Below are positions 1-6,595 of a stretch of 64,000 bases of DNA, in pieces. This DNA comes from Clostridia bacterium. GTDB lineage: Bacteria > Bacillota > Clostridia > UBA1381. Below the pieces are notes generated by a model. That model saw nothing but the letters and a program-made list of their open reading frames with translations, ran no database searches and had not been told where the DNA came from. How positions within the stretch are numbered: position 1 is the stretch's first letter; the number at the start of each line of letters is the position of its first letter. The translations under genes were made by a program, and so were the position numbers. The stretch is taken from the NCBI GenBank assembly GCA_017404065.1, contig JAFRDB010000106.1, forward strand, positions 1 through 64,000, in the 5' to 3' direction.

Positions 1-13
1 CACCAAATCAAAT

Positions 14-89
14 AGCGGAGTAGAGCAGTTGGTAGCTCGCAATGCTCATAACCTTGAGGTCGTTGGTTCAAGTCCTTCCTCCGCACCCA
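14..89 (+). tRNA. tRNA-Met (CAT)-like gene, integration target, imperfect fold
   Basis: The sequence can be laid out as a tRNA with a good D-arm (GAGC/GCTC), anticodon loop CTCATAA (anticodon CAT) and an encoded CCA end. Six of seven acceptor pairs form (GCGGAG with CTCCGC). The fold is flawed: the first acceptor pair is A-A, the anticodon stem has a T-C mismatch, and the T-stem GTTGG/CCTTC pairs at only three of five positions. Everything from the anticodon to CCA lies inside the 45-bp repeat that also ends the integrated element. It is therefore an elongator tRNA-Met-type gene whose 3' part was replaced or has decayed after integration. Function is doubtful. Confidence 0.6.
45..89 (+). repeat. 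attL, 45-bp direct repeat
   Basis: Identical over 45 bp to 9401-9445. It covers the anticodon loop to the CCA end of the tRNA-like gene. The 25-bp 3' part occurs a third time at 9516-9540. Confidence 0.85.
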
Positions 90-93
90 CGTA

Positions 94-127
94 ACAAGGG
101 ATTTTCAAAGCTTTGAAAGTCCCTTGT
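94..127. terminator. Palindromic terminator at the element left end
   Basis: A 34-bp near-perfect palindrome (94-110 pairs with 111-127 with one G-T pair) is followed by a T-rich run. It directly follows the tRNA-like gene and probably ends its transcript in place of the displaced native terminator. A related palindrome is at 9546-9579. Confidence 0.65.
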
Positions 128-136
128 ATTTTTATT

Positions 137-158
137 TTCCTTATAATTTTCCTTATAA
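137..158 (+). promoter_or_regulatory. Paired TTCCTTATAA motifs, candidate integrase arm sites
   Basis: TTCCTTATAA occurs at 137-146 and 149-158, 12 bp apart. The same pair is found near the right end (9262-9271, with a one-mismatch copy at 9274-9283) and in the decayed element (9589-9598, 9601-9610). Repeats of this size and spacing near element ends fit the arm-type sites of tyrosine recombinases; the role is inferred. Confidence 0.45.
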
Positions 159-207
159 TGACGATACGGTTGGATAATAAATCATAATGTGTGATAATAA
201 GTACATA

Positions 208-1335
208 TTAGTCTGATGTTTTGTTTTTCTTCTTTTCGGCTAATTTTTTTCGCTTATAAGCTAACTCCGGATAACAAGTTCTACTTCTGCAATATTCCAT
301 ACACTCTGGTCTTTCATCTTGGTTACATCGATCCACCTCACACAATCTGGTAAAACAATATTTCTGTCTGCCATTTTTAGGTTTAAATAACCTACTACAT
401 ATTGAACATCTTTTTAATGGTTGACGAAACATTTCCATATAGACGAATAAAGAGTAGATTGCTAAGTCAAATACGTCATCTGTTCCATATCCCATAAACA
501 TACCCTTATTACGTTTTCTGTATTGTTCAAAATCTAATATTCCTGTAAGTTTAACCGTTCCATATATTTTTCTCAACAGTTGCTCACATTCTTTGCCTGT
601 ATATTTAGAGAATAATGTATCAGTAATACCAATGTCATCAAGTTTGTAGTTATCATCAATCTTATAAAAAAGCAAAAATGCCGCATATAAAATTTGTAGT
701 TTTCGCAAAAATTCCCATACCCAAAAAGCCACGCAATTATTGGGTCTGACAAGTCGACTTCGTATATGGTGAATTACATTACGATTATTTATATATGTTT
801 TAGTAATATTTGATGAATTTAGTTTGTTCCGAATAGAAAATGGATAGCCATTTTTTTCACACCAGTTTTTAATCAACTCTAAGTCCTTATTTGATATATC
901 AATAGGCTCATTGCGGCGAGGCAGGGGCTGTGGTCTTTTAAACATAATATCATACAAATTATCCTTTATAGGCATATCATCAACAAGTAGCAAATGTTCT
1001 ATATCTCTAAATTCCTCAAATATTTTTGAAGATAACTGCAATCGCAAATTAATTAAGCTTGCAAGGAAGTATGTGTTGCTTGCATCTATTCTATTTCTTT
1101 CATATGCAAAACAATATTTCCCCTTTTCACCTAATACATTTAGTTTCGCTGTAATTACTGTTGCATTTTGAATAACATATTCTGGAAACGTAAAACAATC
1201 AGTATATCCCCTATTATAATCATATTCATTTAATGAAATAATCTCATAAATAAACGATATAGAGATTTCTTTATAATCACCATTATCTTTATCCATAAAT
1301 GAAGCTTTTAATATGTTTTCTACATTATTATCCAA
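208..1335 (-). CDS. Unidentified 375-aa protein with C-terminal Cys cluster
   Basis: I do not recognise a family with certainty. The C-terminal part carries eight cysteines between residues about 310 and 354, starting with CSIC and followed by a GRQKYC motif, which suggests a zinc-binding module, and the protein ends in a Lys-rich tail. The N-terminal 300 residues show no signal peptide or clear membrane segment, so it is probably cytoplasmic. The gene is divergent from the excisionase-like gene and has its own sigma-A promoter (1396-1424) and a GGAGGGG-type ribosome site. It is the leftmost gene of the element, in the position where cargo or defence genes often lie, but no function can be assigned. 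Confidence 0.8.
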   Translation of the reverse strand: MDNNVENILKASFMDKDNGDYKEISISFIYEIISLNEYDYNRGYTDCFTFPEYVIQNATVITAKLNVLGEKGKYCFAYERNRIDASNTYFLASLINLRLQLSSKIFEEFRDIEHLLLVDDMPIKDNLYDIMFKRPQPLPRRNEPIDISNKDLELIKNWCEKNGYPFSIRNKLNSSNITKTYINNRNVIHHIRSRLVRPNNCVAFWVWEFLRKLQILYAAFLLFYKIDDNYKLDDIGITDTLFSKYTGKECEQLLRKIYGTVKLTGILDFEQYRKRNKGMFMGYGTDDVFDLAIYSLFVYMEMFRQPLKRCSICSRLFKPKNGRQKYCFTRLCEVDRCNQDERPECMEYCRSRTCYPELAYKRKKLAEKKKNKTSD

Positions 1336-1395
1336 ATCTAATCCCCTCCTTTTAAGTTCATGTTAAAGTACATGTATATTTTTTAAACCTGAACC

Positions 1396-1424
1396 ATTAT
1401 ATGCTAAAATGGGGTCAAAGTCAA
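1396..1424 (-). promoter_or_regulatory. Sigma-A promoter for the 375-aa gene
   Basis: On the minus strand TTGACT (1419-1424) and TATAAT (1396-1401) are separated by 17 bp, upstream of the gene starting at 1335. Confidence 0.65.
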
Positions 1425-1442
1425 GAGAGGGGGTGAATTTTT

Positions 1443-1616
1443 ATGAGTGATAATTGCAAAACTTTAAATGTAAAACAGCTTGCTGAATATTTAGGTGTCG
1501 GCATGAATACGGCATATCAGCTTGTAAACTCACAAGACTTTCCTACGCTAAGGCTGGGAAAACGCATTGTTATTCCAATAGACTTATTGGAGCAATGGAT
1601 AGATAACCATGTATAA
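1443..1616 (+). CDS. Excisionase-family HTH protein, 57 aa
   Basis: A 57-residue protein with the compact MerR-like helix-turn-helix of excisionase-family DNA-binding proteins: KQLAEYLGVGMNTAYQLV, then a wing with LGKRIVIPIDLLEQWI. It starts at ATG 1443 after a GAGAGGGGG ribosome site. Such proteins bend DNA near attachment sites and favour excision over integration, and the integrase at 6596-7795 is the likely partner. In many elements this gene sits next to int; here it is about 5 kb away, next to the replication-like genes. Confidence 0.75.
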   Translation: MSDNCKTLNVKQLAEYLGVGMNTAYQLVNSQDFPTLRLGKRIVIPIDLLEQWIDNHV

Positions 1617-1643
1617 TTTCAAGTATGAATGGAGGAAAAAACA

Positions 1644-2003
1644 ATGTTAAATAATTATGCAAACAACAATAAGAAAGGAACTGAAAATATGAAAAAACTT
1701 ATGTACAGAAACTCAATCGGAGAATGGTTTCCATATGACAAAACCGATAAGTGCATGGTAAGTTGCTGTGAACATTTTAACGCAGAACTGCGTGAGCATA
1801 TCAGACAGGTTGAATTGGCAAAAAACATGAATTTAGTGCCTATTCAAAAAACCCTAACCGGTAAGTATCGCACCACGAAAGAATATTCAAAGTTCTTTAG
1901 ATATTGGATTAAATATCAAAACCGATTGGTGGACAGGCGCAGAGAAGAAATGAACAACGGCATGGAGGCGGGAAATGAAAAAAAACAAATTGAATGGCTA
2001 TAA
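1644..2003 (+). CDS. Hypothetical element protein, 119 aa
   Basis: The family is not recognised. The reading frame is open from 1629, but the strong site GGAGG at 1631-1635 lies inside that extension and is correctly spaced for ATG 1644; a second possible start is ATG 1689 (MKKLMYRN) behind AAGGAA. The protein is basic, with aromatic-rich stretches (KEYSKFFRYWIKYQ) and a C-terminal RRREEMNN segment, and has no signal peptide. Its last 29 bp overlap the next gene, so the two are translationally coupled, and it may be an accessory of the putative replication protein. Confidence 0.6.
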   Translation: MLNNYANNNKKGTENMKKLMYRNSIGEWFPYDKTDKCMVSCCEHFNAELREHIRQVELAKNMNLVPIQKTLTGKYRTTKEYSKFFRYWIKYQNRLVDRRREEMNNGMEAGNEKKQIEWL

Positions 2004-2883
2004 GCTGAATGCAAGCATTCACACCTTCGCTGTCAAAAGCGAAGGCGCTCCCACCCTGCCGTTAGTATACGACCTTGAATCTATCCGATCGGTCAAATTC
2101 GCAAGTAAGGATTCATGGATAACTCGCATTAACTTAAATAAGCTGAACGGAGATATCTTTGCATACAGCGAATTTCAAGCGCATGCGGCGGAACTGTTTA
2201 ATCATATGCAAATTCCGAATTGTACATATTGGAGAACCGATATTCGTTTGGATAGCCATGAGGATAACTTCAAGGACTATTATAAGCTGAACGCATTGCT
2301 GATTAGCTTGTTTAGTGTGATGTTTAATGATACAAATGGACAAGCTATCAGCCATATGCTAACTCAAACAAAAGAATTTTCAGATATATCTGCAAAAAAC
2401 CAGTATTGGGAAGTGAAATATTATAACAAAAAATTTCAAACCAACGATACTGATATAGCTAAGGCACGTTTGGAGTTCAGAAGCTTGAAGTCAACAAACG
2501 GAGCGGGTCACCCACCACATGAGATTAAAGAAATGTGGTTTAAAAAGTTAGACCAGCTACCGATATTGTATGAGGGCTTGCAAAGAGATTGCAACAGGAA
2601 TTTATATAGTGCTTATATAGATTATTGTAATTATAACAGCAAGTCCTATCAGAAAAGGGATTTGATTACAAGCTTCTTTACCGATTATGCTCATAGCATG
2701 ACAGTCTTTACAAGACGACAGCTAAAAGACTTTTTAGTGATGTGCGGAGTAAAAAAAGAGTGTGCCGAAGAAAGGGCAAGATATATTTGTGATAAAACAA
2801 ATATTGAGTTCTTTTCAAAAACGGATTTATGGACTTATATCGCAAAGATAAAGTCGGCTATGAATGACTTTTTTGAGTGTTGA
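1975..2883 (+). CDS. Putative replication-initiator-like protein, 302 aa
   Basis: A 302-residue protein overlapping the previous gene and starting behind GGAGGCGGG. Two segments recall rolling-circle replication proteins of small elements: a WRTDIRLD strand and a later YYNK ... ARLEFRSL strand, similar to the central region of phage gpII or Rep-like initiators. I could not find a clear HUH metal motif, so the match is weak and the protein might instead be another element-specific DNA-binding protein. Its place between the excisionase-like gene and the regulators fits a replication module of an integrative element. Confidence 0.4.
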   Translation: MKKNKLNGYKLNASIHTFAVKSEGAPTLPLVYDLESIRSVKFASKDSWITRINLNKLNGDIFAYSEFQAHAAELFNHMQIPNCTYWRTDIRLDSHEDNFKDYYKLNALLISLFSVMFNDTNGQAISHMLTQTKEFSDISAKNQYWEVKYYNKKFQTNDTDIAKARLEFRSLKSTNGAGHPPHEIKEMWFKKLDQLPILYEGLQRDCNRNLYSAYIDYCNYNSKSYQKRDLITSFFTDYAHSMTVFTRRQLKDFLVMCGVKKECAEERARYICDKTNIEFFSKTDLWTYIAKIKSAMNDFFEC

Positions 2884-3385
2884 AAATACGGTGTTATTTA
2901 CCCTGTTTTGACTTTTTGAACTACTTCGGAAAAGTCAGTGATAGCGTTAAATTTTAAGGATTTTCAAATTTATGAACAAATAATTATAAGAATAGGTGCT
3001 GTAAGCACAGGCTGTAGCATTTGCTCTTAGCAGTTCATGATGATGAACAAGATAGTTGTTTATTGCTATGAATGGAACACGTGAAGATAGAGAGGGGGCA
3101 AGATATAATTAATTATAAGAATATGTGGAATAAAGGCGGCTATGAATAAATATTTTAGTAGCTGATATATAGATTATATTATCTTAACTGCCTACATTCT
3201 TTGCTCTATACCTGAGAGCGAAAATATAAAAATAAGCTGATGTTTTTATAGCATACGGCTTATTTTTATGTTTATTAAATATTGGCGGTTATTTTAGGTT
3301 GTACGCAGTTTTAGGTGTAATCAATATCGTTGTATAGCTAAAGCATAAAAACGGCGAGAGAATAACGATAAATATGGTCAAACAA
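2884..3385. other. Intergenic stretch, no gene seen
   Basis: About 500 bp of AT-rich sequence without a convincing gene on either strand. It contains two copies of an ATTATAAGAATA-type word (near 2985 and 3111) and one terminator-like hairpin (3228-3267). Such a region beside a possible initiator gene could hold an origin, but no clear iteron array is present. Confidence 0.5.
3228..3267. terminator. Bidirectional hairpin
   Basis: Inverted repeat AAAAATAAGC (3228-3237) and GCTTATTTTT (3258-3267) with a 20-nt loop, between convergent genes. The A/T-rich flanks allow termination in both directions. Confidence 0.45.
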
Positions 3386-3694
3386 TTAGCTATATTCAAT
3401 ACCGAGAAGAATATTTACCGCACGCTGTAAATCAGTATGTTCACGATAAGCTAATATTAGATTTCGTTCGTGGGCGGTAAATTCTGTATCAAGGTGAATG
3501 TCGAGTAGCTCACTTGGTGATACGTTAAGGGCAGTACATATGTTAGAGAGCAAGTCAACATCAGGACGGTATAAGCCTTGCTCCCAGTTAGATATCCTAC
3601 TGCTTGAAACGCCGATTTTTTGTGCAAGCTGTTTTTGAGTAATATTATTAGCCTCCCTATATTTACGAATGCGAGAGCCGATTTCATAGTTCAT
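3386..3694 (-). CDS. XRE-family transcriptional regulator, 102 aa
   Basis: An N-terminal Cro/CI-type helix-turn-helix (residues about 5-60: IRKYREANNITQKQLAQKIG, then SRISNWEQG) is followed by a short helical tail. The start at 3694 is chosen because AGGAGGTG lies just upstream; an earlier in-frame ATG would place the site inside the gene. It is divergent from another XRE gene (3871-4092). Its promoter (3736-3763) contains a near-palindrome, consistent with self-repression. By position and pairing it probably acts as the repressor or antirepressor arm of a lysogeny-like switch for the element. Confidence 0.85.
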   Translation of the reverse strand: MNYEIGSRIRKYREANNITQKQLAQKIGVSSSRISNWEQGLYRPDVDLLSNICTALNVSPSELLDIHLDTEFTAHERNLILAYREHTDLQRAVNILLGIEYS

Positions 3695-3735
3695 TAAAAA
3701 CACCTCCTGCGCCATTTGTGTTTTATCTTAATTTT

Positions 3736-3763
3736 AGTATAGCAGATTTCCGCTAAAAGTCAA
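3736..3763 (-). promoter_or_regulatory. Promoter and operator of the minus-strand XRE gene
   Basis: On the minus strand TTGACT (3758-3763) and TATACT (3736-3741) are 16 bp apart. The near-palindrome AGCAGATTTCCGCT (3741-3754) fills the spacer and is a candidate operator. Confidence 0.6.
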
Positions 3764-3794
3764 CAAAAAAGTTCAGAATATATTGAAAAACATC

Positions 3795-3823
3795 TTGACA
3801 TTACAGTATTGCTGTTATATAAT
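3795..3823 (+). promoter_or_regulatory. Perfect sigma-A promoter for the plus-strand XRE gene
   Basis: TTGACA (3795-3800), 17-bp spacer, TATAAT (3818-3823), both hexamers matching consensus. Transcription would begin near 3830 and lead to the gene at 3871. Confidence 0.8.
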
Positions 3824-3846
3824 TATATAAAATACAGATATACTGT
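3803..3846 (+). promoter_or_regulatory. Two ACAG-N5-CTGT operators
   Basis: The 13-bp palindromes ACAGTATTGCTGT (3803-3815) and ACAGATATACTGT (3834-3846) share the form ACAG-N5-CTGT and are 31 bp apart, about three helical turns. The first fills the spacer of the promoter and the second lies on the transcript start, as expected for a repressor that closes this promoter. Confidence 0.65.
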
Positions 3847-3870
3847 AATAAGCAAAGGAGTGATGCAGAA

Positions 3871-4092
3871 ATGCAAGTATATGAAAGTGTAAGAGAGTAC
3901 ATAACGGAGCATGGAATAAAGCAAAGCGTTATAGCAAAGAAATGTAATGTTTCAAGCTCGACATTTAGTGCTATTTTAACAGGCAAACGAAAGATGTATG
4001 CCGAAGATTTAAGGGCGATTTGTATTGCCCTTAATGTAAGTCCGGAGGTATTTGTGGATTACGTTGTAGTAAATGAGGAGTGTATATATTGA
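3871..4092 (+). CDS. Cro-like XRE regulator, 73 aa
   Basis: A compact Cro/C1-type helix-turn-helix fills the whole protein: IKQSVIAKKCNVSSSTFSAI followed by LTGKRKMYAEDLRAICIALN. It starts behind AAAGGAG with normal spacing. It is divergent from the second XRE regulator (3386-3694), and its own promoter carries two ACAG-N5-CTGT palindromes, so it or its neighbour probably controls this promoter. The small size is typical of Cro-like proteins that tip such switches. The genes downstream on the same strand (4196 onward) may be read from the same promoter. Confidence 0.8.
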   Translation: MQVYESVREYITEHGIKQSVIAKKCNVSSSTFSAILTGKRKMYAEDLRAICIALNVSPEVFVDYVVVNEECIY

Positions 4093-4195
4093 CTTTAATT
4101 TTTATTAGCAAGCTTACTTAAAAATTGGACAAATAGTACATGACTTTTAGACAGGCTTATTATAAAATTTATGAAATACGGCGAGGAGGACTTTT

Positions 4196-4381
4196 ATGAA
4201 AACATTATTGTTTGGTCTTATGACAGCGGTTTTGACTTGTTTAGTTGCCGCAATTCTTTTAGTAATTTGGGAGGAATACGATTTGTTGGATTTTCGCAGT
4301 ATGTTGGGTATTGGATTTTTAGGATTTTTAATTGGCATTGCAGGGGATTACAAATTGCAATCAGAACGCAAGAAAAAATAA
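4196..4381 (+). CDS. Small two-helix membrane protein, 61 aa
   Basis: A 61-residue protein with two hydrophobic helices (about residues 4-24 and 34-48) joined by the acidic loop WEEYDLLDF, and ending in a basic tail (KLQSERKKK). A GAGGAGG ribosome site precedes ATG 4196. No family is recognised. It stands 27 bp before a lipoprotein gene and upstream of a secreted MORN protein, so it may belong to an envelope module of the element. Toxin-like or holin-like roles cannot be excluded on size alone. Confidence 0.65.
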   Translation: MKTLLFGLMTAVLTCLVAAILLVIWEEYDLLDFRSMLGIGFLGFLIGIAGDYKLQSERKKK

Positions 4382-4408
4382 TTAAAAGAAAGACGAGGGT
4401 AAAAATAA

Positions 4409-4888
4409 ATGAAAAAAACAATTACATTGACGGTGATAGTCGCTATAATAATATTTGTATTAACAGGCTGTGGAGAAAGCTCATCTTATACAAGCACAAG
4501 TACTAGTACAAGTACATATTCATATTCAAAACCAACAAGTCAGCCTATAATGAGCAGTGCTGCAAAAAAATATGCGTCGGCAAAGAATTTTAAATATGGC
4601 GATAATGGTTTTTCTTTTACCGGCTATATGAGCAACTTTTCAGTCGCAAACGTTGAGGTGGATCCAAGTTACGTGTATACCACAGGAGAAGCAAGATATT
4701 ACGGGATTTACTCTTTCTCGGTACTTGATGATGATAATAACGTCTTAGGGAAATTTACAGTAAAGGATATTTTGGATGAGGATACTATTAATTATTATGT
4801 AATGACATCTTCTCAAAACGCTGAATTTCTTTTTGTGTTTGATAACGACGGGAATATGCGGTCATTACCAGATGTAGTACAATACTAA
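4409..4888 (+). CDS. Putative lipoprotein, 159 aa
   Basis: A type II signal peptide ends in the lipobox LTGC (Cys about residue 21), followed by a Ser/Thr-rich linker with repeated ST dipeptides (about residues 25-45) and a globular domain of about 100 residues with alternating hydrophobic strands. The protein should be anchored on the outer face of the membrane. The domain shows no family I can name; the segment YYGIYSFSVLDDDNNVLGKF recalls small beta-sandwich domains of clostridial surface proteins. It lies between a small membrane protein and the secreted MORN protein, probably in one transcript. Confidence 0.75.
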   Translation: MKKTITLTVIVAIIIFVLTGCGESSSYTSTSTSTSTYSYSKPTSQPIMSSAAKKYASAKNFKYGDNGFSFTGYMSNFSVANVEVDPSYVYTTGEARYYGIYSFSVLDDDNNVLGKFTVKDILDEDTINYYVMTSSQNAEFLFVFDNDGNMRSLPDVVQY

Positions 4889-4934
4889 ATGCAATTATAC
4901 CACATTAAAAACAGAACTATAGGAGGAGATTAAC

Positions 4935-6479
4935 ATGAAACAAAGATTTATAAAACAATTATCAATTATACTAATTACCGCCGCTGTATTTGTACCGCAC
5001 ACTTACGCTGAAGATAATCAGCAAATCAGTGTGATTATAGACGGTAAAACCATAGCCTTTGAACAGCCGCCTATTGTTATAAATGACAGGACTATGGTAC
5101 CTTTGAGAGCTATTTTTGAAGCTCTCGGTGCTGATGTGGACTGGAACGGAAATACACAGACGGTAACAGGAAGCAAGGGGCTGATAGTAACCAAATTTAC
5201 GATTGATGACTCCGCATATTATATAAATGATTTCCCTCATGACCTTGATTCGCCGCCTGTTATTATAAATGAAAGAACCCTTGTACCTGTAAGAGTAATT
5301 GCGGAGAGCTTTGGCTGTGATGTAGAATGGAACGGTGATACTAAAACAGTTAATATTTCAAGCAAGCTATTAGAGGAAACGCAAATTGATTATGAGGGCG
5401 TGCATTATAAATATTATGGTGAAGTGAAAAACGGCAAAGCAAATGGTTACGGTATCAGAATAAATACGGATACTAATAGTTACAGTGCAGAACGGATTGC
5501 AATGGGACAATTTGAAAATAATGCTTTTGTATCAGGCAGCAGCTATGAAGGAGAATGGAAAAACGGTCACCCTGATGGGCAAGGCATAATGTACCTTGCT
5601 AACGGCGATAGATATGAGGGCGAATTCAAAGACAACAAAGCTGATGGATACGGCATTTGTTACCTTGCTAAAGGCGATAGACTCGAAGGTGAATGGAAAG
5701 ACGGCAAGGCAAGTGGACAAGGCATACGTTACATGGCTAACGGTGACAGATACGAAGGGCAATTCAAAGATGGCAAATACAACGGATACGGCAAATATTA
5801 CTGGGCTGACGGTAGCAGATACGAAGGTGATTTCAAAGACGACAAGATTACTGGATACGGCGTTTGTTACTTTGCTAACGGTAATAGATACGAGGGGGAA
5901 TGGAAAGATAACGCAAGACATGGACAAGGTACTTTTTACATGGCTAACGGCGACAGATACGAAGGACAATTCAAAGACAGCGAATACAGCGGATACGGCA
6001 AATATTACTGTGCTGACGGTAGCAGATACGAAGGTGATTTCAAAGACGACAAGATTACTGGATACGGCATTTTTTACTTTGCTAACGGTAATAGATACGA
6101 GGGGGAATGGAAAGATAACGCAAAACATGGACAAGGTACTTTTTACTGGGCTAACGGCGACAGATACGAAGGACAATTCAAAGACAACGAACACAGCGGA
6201 TACGGCAAATATTACTGGGCTGACGGTGACAGATACGAGGGCGAATTCAAAGATGACGCAAAACATGGATATGGCAAATATTACTGGGCTGACGGTGAGA
6301 GATACGAAGGGCAATTCAAAGACGGCAAGATCAATGGACAGGGTAAATATTACTTTGCTAACGGCGATAGATATGAGGGCGAATTCAAAGATGCCAAAAA
6401 ACATGGATATGGTGTTTATTACTATGCCAGCGGAAAAATAGATGCAGGTCGATGGGAAAACGATAATTTTGTAAAATAA
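4935..6479 (+). CDS. Secreted stalk-domain (CuAO-N) protein with about 13 MORN repeats
   Basis: A signal peptide (residues 1-25) precedes a copper-amine-oxidase N-terminal-like stalk domain (about 30-140, with the paired motifs NDRTMVPLRAIFEALGADV and NERTLVPVRVIAESFGCDV), then about 13 MORN repeats of 23 residues with core RYEGEFKD-GYGKYYWADGD. The start follows AGGAGG. In Clostridia the stalk domain is a common surface-protein module, while MORN hairpins bind lipids or proteins. Repeats 4-6 and 7-9 are near-identical copies, a 207-bp internal duplication (5753-5959 and 5960-6166). Function is unknown; a surface-display or envelope-binding role is inferred. The same stalk domain occurs in the host cluster at 29-38 kb, so the element may have acquired it from such a host. 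Confidence 0.88.
   Translation: MKQRFIKQLSIILITAAVFVPHTYAEDNQQISVIIDGKTIAFEQPPIVINDRTMVPLRAIFEALGADVDWNGNTQTVTGSKGLIVTKFTIDDSAYYINDFPHDLDSPPVIINERTLVPVRVIAESFGCDVEWNGDTKTVNISSKLLEETQIDYEGVHYKYYGEVKNGKANGYGIRINTDTNSYSAERIAMGQFENNAFVSGSSYEGEWKNGHPDGQGIMYLANGDRYEGEFKDNKADGYGICYLAKGDRLEGEWKDGKASGQGIRYMANGDRYEGQFKDGKYNGYGKYYWADGSRYEGDFKDDKITGYGVCYFANGNRYEGEWKDNARHGQGTFYMANGDRYEGQFKDSEYSGYGKYYCADGSRYEGDFKDDKITGYGIFYFANGNRYEGEWKDNAKHGQGTFYWANGDRYEGQFKDNEHSGYGKYYWADGDRYEGEFKDDAKHGYGKYYWADGERYEGQFKDGKINGQGKYYFANGDRYEGEFKDAKKHGYGVYYYASGKIDAGRWENDNFVK
5753..6166 (+). repeat. Two 207-bp tandem copies inside the MORN gene
   Basis: The three-repeat block 5753-5959 is repeated at 5960-6166 with few changes (both encode QFKD ... 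ITGYG ... GQGTFY). This shows recent expansion by unequal exchange on top of the 69-bp MORN period. Confidence 0.75.
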
Positions 6480-6595
6480 TGTGAATATGTTAGGTAAAGA
6501 AATGAATAAAAAGCTATCAAACCATATAAAAGATAATTTAAATTTATTAAACAATGTACTTGGTAAAGAATACAGTTACAAGGAGTGTTGCAACT

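Noticed and set aside
5590-6440. Regularly spaced DNA repeats that could look like a CRISPR array
   Set aside because: The period is 69 bp, the repeats are coding MORN units and there are no unique spacers.
5532-6554. 340-aa minus-strand and 281-aa plus-strand open frames across the MORN gene
   Set aside because: Both are periodic shadows of the 69-bp repeat; they lack ribosome sites and have biased composition.
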